This document shows, in pieces, positions 34,669 through 39,807 of a DNA stretch of 39,807 nucleotides. A program made the position numbers and the translations under genes. This DNA is from Candidatus Poribacteria bacterium (GTDB taxonomy: Bacteria; Poribacteria; WGA-4E; WGA-3G), in contig PYJD01000038.1 of NCBI GenBank assembly GCA_003635315.1, forward strand, positions 1 to 39,807, written 5' to 3'. Under the pieces are notes generated by a model. The model made no database searches. It had not been told where the DNA came from and saw only the letters and a program-made list of their open reading frames with translations. The stretch's first letter is position 1; each line of letters opens with the position of its first letter.

Positions 34669-34824
34669 ATACCATTTTTATTAATAAATATTCCATTACC
34701 GACTTCAACCAATAATGTTGATTGGAAATCTTTCTTCTGTAGGAGCGACCTCCCGGTCGCGACCGGGAGGTCGCTCCTACAAGTATTTCTCATCAAATGG
34801 AACTATATTTATTAGAAATGGTAT
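34669..34824. mobile_element. Family A element with a 44-bp perfect palindrome core
   Basis: Ends TACCATTTTT (from 34670) and AGAAATGGTA (to 34823) are flanked on both sides by TAA; pairing of the two ends extends further inward (AATATTCCATT with AATGGAACTATATT). The centre, 34738-34781, is a perfect palindrome that begins TGTAGGAGCGACCTCCCGG and ends with its exact complement. Non-coding, about 155 bp. Confidence 0.75.
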
Positions 34825-34882
34825 AAGTAGAAATTATGGAGAGATAACACCCATTATTCAATTATTAATAATATTGACAGGA

Positions 34883-35752
34883 TTAAGCTAAAGAGGCAAC
34901 AACAACTCTATCTTTACCAGCATAATCTTTGATAATCTGACTCTCCTCGTAGACAGGTTGTTCATTTATCAATTCTTGTACCGAGTTGCCTTGTGTATCA
35001 CCTATTTCAAAGATTAGTTTACCACTGGGATTCAGGTAGGTAGGAGCTTCAGAAATTAGCCGTCGTATTATTGATAGTCCATCTTCACCAGCAAACAGAG
35101 CAATATGTGGTTCATACTCTCTTACATCAGGACTCAACCCATTATTATCACAAGACATAACATAGGGTGGATTACACACAATCCAATTAAAATTAGATGA
35201 ATCGAGTTTTTGGATGGGTTCAAAGAGATCCCCATGCAAAAGTGAAATTCGATCAGTACACTCATGTGCATCTCTATTCTTTTCTGCGACATCTAAGGCA
35301 TCCTGGCAAATATCGGTTGCAATTATTTCCCATTCCGGGTTATTTACTGCTAAAGTAGTCGCAATTACACCACTACCAGTACCAATTTCAAGAATACGTT
35401 GGGGTTGTTCAGGATTAGTTTTAAGGATAGTCTCTACGATAAATTCTGTCTCTGGACGTGGAATTAATACCCTCTCGTCAACATAAAAGTCTAAGGACAT
35501 GAATTCTTTACGGTTAATCAGATAACTAATCGGTGTAAGAGCAATACGCCTCTTAATTAGTTCTCTGAAGATGTTCAGGTGTTCTTGATAAACAGGCATG
35601 TCAAAATGCAGATAGAGCTGTAACCGACTCTTTTCAAGGATATGACCAAGTAGTACTTCTGCATCTAAACGTGGATTTGGTATGTTGTGCTTTTCAAAAT
35701 ACGCTGTTGTCCATTCAAGCAGTTCAAGCACGTTCCAAATTTTGGTTGCCAT
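34883..35752 (-). CDS. prmC: Release factor glutamine N5-methyltransferase
   Basis: A 289-residue SAM-dependent methyltransferase that modifies the glutamine of the GGQ motif in release factors. The N-terminal helical domain (residues 1-75) contains NIPNPRLDAEVLLGHIL, the usual substrate-binding part. Next come the hinge FYVDERVLIPRPETE, the SAM motif ILEIGTGSGVIA and the catalytic NPPY (WIVCNPPYV). Full length. Directly follows prfA on the same strand (124-bp gap), the standard pairing of enzyme and substrate genes. No strong Shine-Dalgarno. Confidence 0.94.
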   Translation of the reverse strand: MATKIWNVLELLEWTTAYFEKHNIPNPRLDAEVLLGHILEKSRLQLYLHFDMPVYQEHLNIFRELIKRRIALTPISYLINRKEFMSLDFYVDERVLIPRPETEFIVETILKTNPEQPQRILEIGTGSGVIATTLAVNNPEWEIIATDICQDALDVAEKNRDAHECTDRISLLHGDLFEPIQKLDSSNFNWIVCNPPYVMSCDNNGLSPDVREYEPHIALFAGEDGLSIIRRLISEAPTYLNPSGKLIFEIGDTQGNSVQELINEQPVYEESQIIKDYAGKDRVVVASLA

Positions 35753-35876
35753 ACTATAATGATTTTGATGTGAAAGGATGATTGAAATGAATCAAACGGA
35801 TAGAAAATTGTAGGTAGGAATGTCTGATACTGATATACCTTCTATTCAACCGATATTCAATAATTTAGCTTCTTGA

Positions 35877-36950
35877 TTAAATACTCTCGTTTTTCAATTT
35901 TTCAGCTTGGTCTGCAGTTGTCAATCGTTCAATAAATTCCTCTAAATCTCCGTCCAATACAGATTCAAGTTGATAGCTACTAAATTGTATCCTATGATCA
36001 GTAACCCTTGATTGTGGAAAATTATAGGTTCGTATTTTTTCACTTCTATCACCACTACCAACCATAGATCTTCTCGTTTCTGAACGTTCACTGTCCAGTT
36101 CTGCTTGTTTTAATTCTTGTAGACGTGCTCGGAGTATTTTCATAGCTTTTGATCGGTTCTTATGTTGTGATTTTTCATCTTGGCAAGTTACAATCATACC
36201 TGTTGGCAGATGTGTGATACGAATTGCCGAATCTGTTGTATTAACACTTTGACCTCCTGGTCCTGATGACCGATATGTATCAATACGCAATTCAGTAGCT
36301 TCATCAATATCGAGATCAAGTTCTTCTGCTTCCGGTAGCACAGCGACTGTCACCGCAGAGGTATGGATACGTCCACTTGTTTCAGTCGTAGGAATTCGTT
36401 GAACCCGGTGAATACCACCTTCATATTTCAATAGACTAAATGCAGCATTCCCTTCAATGGAAAAAACAACCTCTTTGAATCCTTTTAACCCAGTGGCATT
36501 CGCACTGAGCATTTCGACTTTCCAATTTCTTCTTTCTGCGTAGCGAGTATACATACGGAAAATCTCTGCAGAAAATAAACTTGCTTCTTCTCCACCGGTA
36601 CCCGCGCGAATCTCAATAATTACATTCTTTTCATCATTGGGATCTTTTGGAATTAACAGAAGTTTGATGGATTCATTAAGATCCGTCATCTGATTCTTTA
36701 GATCCTCCAATTCTTCTTGTGCTAATTCAATCATATCCTCATCACTTTCTTCAGACAATAGGAACTCTGTCTCTTCAATTGCAGATTCTAATTGTTGATA
36801 ATCCTTATATGCAGATACAATTGGTGAAAGTTCAGCGTGTAACTTTGATAATTCCTGTAATCGCTGAGGATTCGAGATTTCATCAGCATCACTTAGAGAT
36901 TTCTCTACATCCAAAAACCTATTTTGAATGTCTTGTAATTTTTCTAACAT
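35877..36950 (-). CDS. prfA: Peptide chain release factor 1
   Basis: A 357-residue class I release factor for UAA and UAG. Coiled-coil domain 1 spans about residues 1-105; domain 2 holds the codon-reading PxT tripeptide as PTT (VQRIPTTETSGRIH), which marks RF1 rather than RF2. The GGQ motif of domain 3 is in RSSGPGGQSVNTTDSA, and the usual C-terminal domain follows. All expected elements are present at normal length. It lies between rpmE and prmC. Because RF2 reads UGA and is encoded elsewhere, this gene does not tell whether UGA is fully a stop in this genome. Confidence 0.96.
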   Translation of the reverse strand: MLEKLQDIQNRFLDVEKSLSDADEISNPQRLQELSKLHAELSPIVSAYKDYQQLESAIEETEFLLSEESDEDMIELAQEELEDLKNQMTDLNESIKLLLIPKDPNDEKNVIIEIRAGTGGEEASLFSAEIFRMYTRYAERRNWKVEMLSANATGLKGFKEVVFSIEGNAAFSLLKYEGGIHRVQRIPTTETSGRIHTSAVTVAVLPEAEELDLDIDEATELRIDTYRSSGPGGQSVNTTDSAIRITHLPTGMIVTCQDEKSQHKNRSKAMKILRARLQELKQAELDSERSETRRSMVGSGDRSEKIRTYNFPQSRVTDHRIQFSSYQLESVLDGDLEEFIERLTTADQAEKLKNESI

Positions 36951-37078
36951 TAATATAGTCTTTATATTATGAAGTTATTGCTGAAGGTATAGCAATAGTA
37001 GTATAGGGTTGGTATAATTTACGGAGTTCGTAGTTAATTCACAGATGTAATATGATAATACTATAAAAGCGATTTGAA

Positions 37079-37297
37079 TTATTCGGATTTCTCTTCTGTA
37101 ATACCATAGCGACGACGGAAACTTTCAACACGTCCTGCTGTATCAATAAATCGTGTCTGTTGTCCTGTGTAAAATGGATGACATTTAGAACATACATCAA
37201 CACGCATTTCAGATTGTATTGTTTTCGTCTCATAGGATGCACCACATACACAGTTGATAGTACATTCCGTTGTTTCTGGATGGATTTCAGGTTTCAT
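37079..37297 (-). CDS. rpmE: 50S ribosomal protein L31, zinc-binding type
   Basis: 72 residues from MKPEIHP. This start is chosen because AAGGAG lies six bases before it, although the frame stays open nine codons further upstream. The zinc-type cysteines are present: a Cys pair region CVCG and CSKC later. The HPFYTGQQ and GRVESFRRRYG segments are L31 signatures. It lies between rho and prfA, the order seen in many bacteria. The C-terminal GITEEKSE is slightly longer than in E. coli. Confidence 0.95.
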   Translation of the reverse strand: MKPEIHPETTECTINCVCGASYETKTIQSEMRVDVCSKCHPFYTGQQTRFIDTAGRVESFRRRYGITEEKSE

Positions 37298-37364
37298 TTC
37301 ATTCTCCTTAGATTGATTGTTCATTCTTTCATTATTATATCATAAACATGGTTTTCAGTATTGA

Positions 37365-38684
37365 CTATTTTCCATTTCTTGTTGGTTGTGGAGTTGCTTT
37401 ACCACCATCATCAACCATACTTTCAAGAAATTCATCATTTGTCTTATTTTTACTAAACTGTTTAATCAACAATTCCATAGTTTCTGCTGGACTCATCTGG
37501 CTTGTAAACTTACGTAATGCCCACACCTTATTCAGAACTTCAGGTTTTAGTAATAATTCCTCACGTCGAGTTTTTGATTTTTCTATATTGATTGCTGGGA
37601 ATACTCGCAATTCCAATAGAGAACGATCCATATGTAATTCCATGTTTGCTGTACCTTTAAACTCTTCATATATGTAGGTATCTGAACGACTCTCAGTATC
37701 AACGAGAACAGAAGCGATGATGGTTAAACTACCACCTTCCTCAAACTTTCTTGCAGCACCACAAAACTGACGAGGTTTGACAAATGCCATAGCATCTAAT
37801 CCACCGGTAAGAGTTTTACCAGTTGATGGAGTTATCATATTATGTGCACGGGCAAGTCGTGTCATACTATCAAGTAATATCACAACATCCTTACCACATT
37901 CAACCATACGTTTCGCTTTTTCAATAGCCATCTCTGAAACTTGAATGTGTCGTTCTGGGTGTTCATCAAAAGTAGAACTAATCACTTCTCCTTTTACTGT
38001 ACGGAGAACATCTGTTACCTCTTCAGGTCGTTCATCTATTAGTAAGAATATAAGCTCTACTTCCGGATGGTTCGCTTCAATTCCACAAGCGATGTTTTTT
38101 AACAGTGTTGTCTTTCCGCTATAAGGGGGAGCAACAATCAAGCCACGCTGTCCTTTACCAATTGGAGACATAAGATCAATGATGCGTGTGCCAAATTCAG
38201 AAGGATTATGTTCGAGTTGCAATTTTTCATAAGGAAAGATTGGTCTGAGATTGTCAAATTGAGTTCTTGATTTTACAGCTTGAGGAGGTTCACCATTGAC
38301 CTTTTCTATTTGTAGTAATGCAAAATACCGTTCAGCTTTGTTTTCAGACTTTTTGGGTGGACGCACTAAGCCTTCAACCACATGTCCTGTCTGTAAACCG
38401 AACAGACGTATCTGTGAGGATGAAACATAAATATCCTCATTGCTCTGTAAATAGTTTGAACGTGGGGATCTGAGAAACCCGTAATTCTGGTCACGGTCAT
38501 TTAGTATCTGTAACACCCCTTTACCTGAAAGCGGTACATTTTTTTCTGCGACCTCTTCGAGAATACGAGTTATAAGCTCTTCCTTTCGTAACCCGTTGCT
38601 TTCACCAATACCATAGGACTGTGCCATGGTATTTAAGGTCGAAATCTCCATCTCTTGGAGCTTGCCTATTTCCAAGCTCTCCAT
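37365..38684 (-). CDS. rho: Transcription termination factor Rho
   Basis: A 439-residue hexameric RNA helicase. An N-terminal Rho_N helix-extension-helix domain (1-45) precedes the cold-shock-like RNA-binding domain (50-125, GVLQILNDRDQNYGFLRSP). The RecA-type ATPase core has Walker A APPYSGKTT, LLIDERPEEVTD, Walker B VVILLDSMTRLARA, the GGLDAMAFVKPRQFCGAARK Q/R-loop region and the LLELRVFPAINIEKS segment. The P-loop position usually filled by Lys (APPKAGKT) is Tyr. A polar C-terminal tail (DDGGKATPQPTRNGK) extends past the normal end. GAGGAG lies upstream of the ATG. Head of the rho-rpmE-prfA-prmC cluster. Confidence 0.96.
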   Translation of the reverse strand: MESLEIGKLQEMEISTLNTMAQSYGIGESNGLRKEELITRILEEVAEKNVPLSGKGVLQILNDRDQNYGFLRSPRSNYLQSNEDIYVSSSQIRLFGLQTGHVVEGLVRPPKKSENKAERYFALLQIEKVNGEPPQAVKSRTQFDNLRPIFPYEKLQLEHNPSEFGTRIIDLMSPIGKGQRGLIVAPPYSGKTTLLKNIACGIEANHPEVELIFLLIDERPEEVTDVLRTVKGEVISSTFDEHPERHIQVSEMAIEKAKRMVECGKDVVILLDSMTRLARAHNMITPSTGKTLTGGLDAMAFVKPRQFCGAARKFEEGGSLTIIASVLVDTESRSDTYIYEEFKGTANMELHMDRSLLELRVFPAINIEKSKTRREELLLKPEVLNKVWALRKFTSQMSPAETMELLIKQFSKNKTNDEFLESMVDDGGKATPQPTRNGK

Positions 38685-39146
38685 AGTTTATCGTACTCCT
38701 CAGTAAATCCTGTTACGAAATGTCATTTCTATATACATTATTGCATATAGGGTAAAATGAACTGGTAAGAACAGGTACATACTTATAATTTGACAGAAAT
38801 CCGCAAATAATTGCGAAATTCTCTCTTATGAACATATGATACTCCGGTACTGAAACCAGAGTTAATATTGAAGTGAATTGAAAGGTAGTTATGGAATGTT
38901 TTACATAATAGGGTAAAATTAGATAACCCTTGAACTATACTTTGCCAATAACTGTTATTAGATAGATTGAATTATATCCAGAGTGGCAAACGAAAATTTT
39001 GGATTGAATATGGGGTCCGTATGAAATTGATTGGTAGGAGTTAAACATCCTTTTTATGTTGGAATCGAATGATTGATCCATTCTATAAACCATACCGCTA
39101 CTAATTATACATTATGATCAAATTAATGTCAAGGAATTTTTTCAGT
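38685..39146. other. Upstream region of rho
   Basis: No gene. The sequence ATAGGGTAAAAT occurs twice (38747-38758 and 38908-38919). On the minus strand TATTAT (38905-38910) with TTCAAG 18 bases upstream could be a weak promoter for rho. Otherwise nothing recognised up to the IS end. Confidence 0.4.
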
Positions 39147-39807
39147 CTGATTTACCCCCAGTTTTTGCCTATGAATATTAAATGAGATTTTTGTTGTGTT
39201 ATGAGAGGAAATGAATAACTCAACTAATATGTATTTGATTAGATACCATCACAAATCTGAAAAAACGGATCAAGAAAGATACCGGGTTCCCAAGTATTTT
39301 CAAGCACCCGTTTTATCACATAGATAATAGAATACGATTTTGTTTTACTTGTATTATAGCTTTTTGCCCATTTATCCGCAGCTTTCTCAAAATGGAGGAA
39401 ACAGATACCATAACTTACACATCCGATAAACCATAACAGTGCAATGCGTGCTTGTTCTTTGCGTTTTAGACGCAAATGTCGAAATCCAAAAAGCGTTTTT
39501 ACATCTCGGAAACTCTCTTCTATCTGCATCCGTCTTTTATAGGTCAGATAGAGTTGGGCATTCACCAAACAGTTTGAAACAAGGTAAAGCGGTTCTTTAT
39601 GTTGTGGATCTTTGAAAACATAAAGGTTCAACCTGAGTTTCTCTGTACTGTGATAAAGTATATTCGGATAAGTTCCGGTTTGTTGGAGCGTTTCCAGCTT
39701 GATGCGTTGTCCATTGTCGTAGAAACAACTGTTTTTACAAACCCGTATTACAAACTCAATGCCACATTCCATAAAAGGTTTCATAAGGTGTTTTGTGCGT
39801 GCGAACC
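39147..39807 (-). mobile_element. Partial IS4-family insertion sequence, right contig edge
   Basis: The inverted counterpart of 1-661, equal in length, with one substitution seen. Its terminus begins at CTGATTTACCCCCAG (39147). The interior side of each copy is the transposase 3' end, so both elements point outward through the contig edges. Confidence 0.9.
39239..39805 (-). CDS. IS4-family transposase, N-terminally truncated by the contig edge
   Basis: The same protein fragment as at 3-569, with Lys in place of Asn in RLKR(K/N)EQ. The Y-x2-R-x3-E-x6-K signature of IS4 transposases is intact. The true start is outside the window. Confidence 0.9.
   Translation of the reverse strand, partial: FARTKHLMKPFMECGIEFVIRVCKNSCFYDNGQRIKLETLQQTGTYPNILYHSTEKLRLNLYVFKDPQHKEPLYLVSNCLVNAQLYLTYKRRMQIEESFRDVKTLFGFRHLRLKRKEQARIALLWFIGCVSYGICFLHFEKAADKWAKSYNTSKTKSYSIIYVIKRVLENTWEPGIFLDPFFQICDGI

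Noticed and set aside
34238..34880. Small RNA gene in the prmC downstream gap
   Set aside because: The structured sequences there are explained by two terminal-repeat elements and their hairpin cores; no independent promoter or terminator was seen.

Overview
This AT-rich window reads like a whole contig from an uncultured, Gram-negative-type bacterium. The gene set suggests the Candidatus Poribacteria or a neighbouring lineage: several Gfo/Idh/MocA oxidoreductases, a Tat-exported DUF1501 protein, a DUF6785/DUF6784 membrane protein, a GH36 alpha-galactosidase-like enzyme, an oligogalacturonate-lyase-like propeller, a PSMA-type M28 peptidase, and heavy loading with short hairpin repeats. That assignment is an impression from gene content, not a phylogeny. 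Both ends stop inside the same IS4-family element in inverted orientation (661 bp, one mismatch seen), which probably explains why the sequence ends there.

Layout. 0.7-10.2 kb: a Gfo/Idh oxidoreductase, an aldo/keto reductase, an outer-membrane beta-barrel gene with two in-frame TGA codons, a small membrane protein, a cupin, an LpxL-type acyltransferase, a CtpA-type protease and a DUF6785 protein. 10.2-16.3 kb: an accessory region of nested short mobile elements, decayed genes, two HEPN/abortive-infection-like genes, phage tail protein X (one intact copy and one fragment), a tRNA-like element and a broken GIY-YIG/HTH gene. 16.3-34.2 kb: mainly metabolic and regulatory genes (ABC ATPase, M28 peptidase, PhoB-type regulator, SDR, DUF1501, rsmD, GH36, family-4-like UDG, HAL2-like phosphatase, zinc dehydrogenase, Gfo/Idh, TPR protein, propeller). 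34.9-38.7 kb: the conserved translation/termination cluster rho-rpmE-prfA-prmC on the minus strand.

The two most notable observations are these. (1) At 3248-4339 a signal peptide and an outer-membrane barrel lie in one frame interrupted only by two TGA codons spaced as UxxU, followed at once by a stem-loop. This fits a selenoprotein whose relatives would carry CxxC. (2) A family of about 110-390 bp elements has ends TACCATTTCT/AGAAATGGTA and 3-bp direct duplications of the form TNA in all six two-ended copies. The interiors carry GTAG-led hairpins resembling REP sequences. A second terminal-repeat family (TATAGTRAAC) carries the same kinds of hairpin, and one copy sits inside a copy of the first family.

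Other points: the 12.5-15.8 kb stretch looks like a small defence island built on a prophage scar. Genes are mostly monocistronic or loosely spaced. Except for the rho cluster and the UDG/phosphatase pair there is little operon structure, and classical Rho-independent terminators are scarce.
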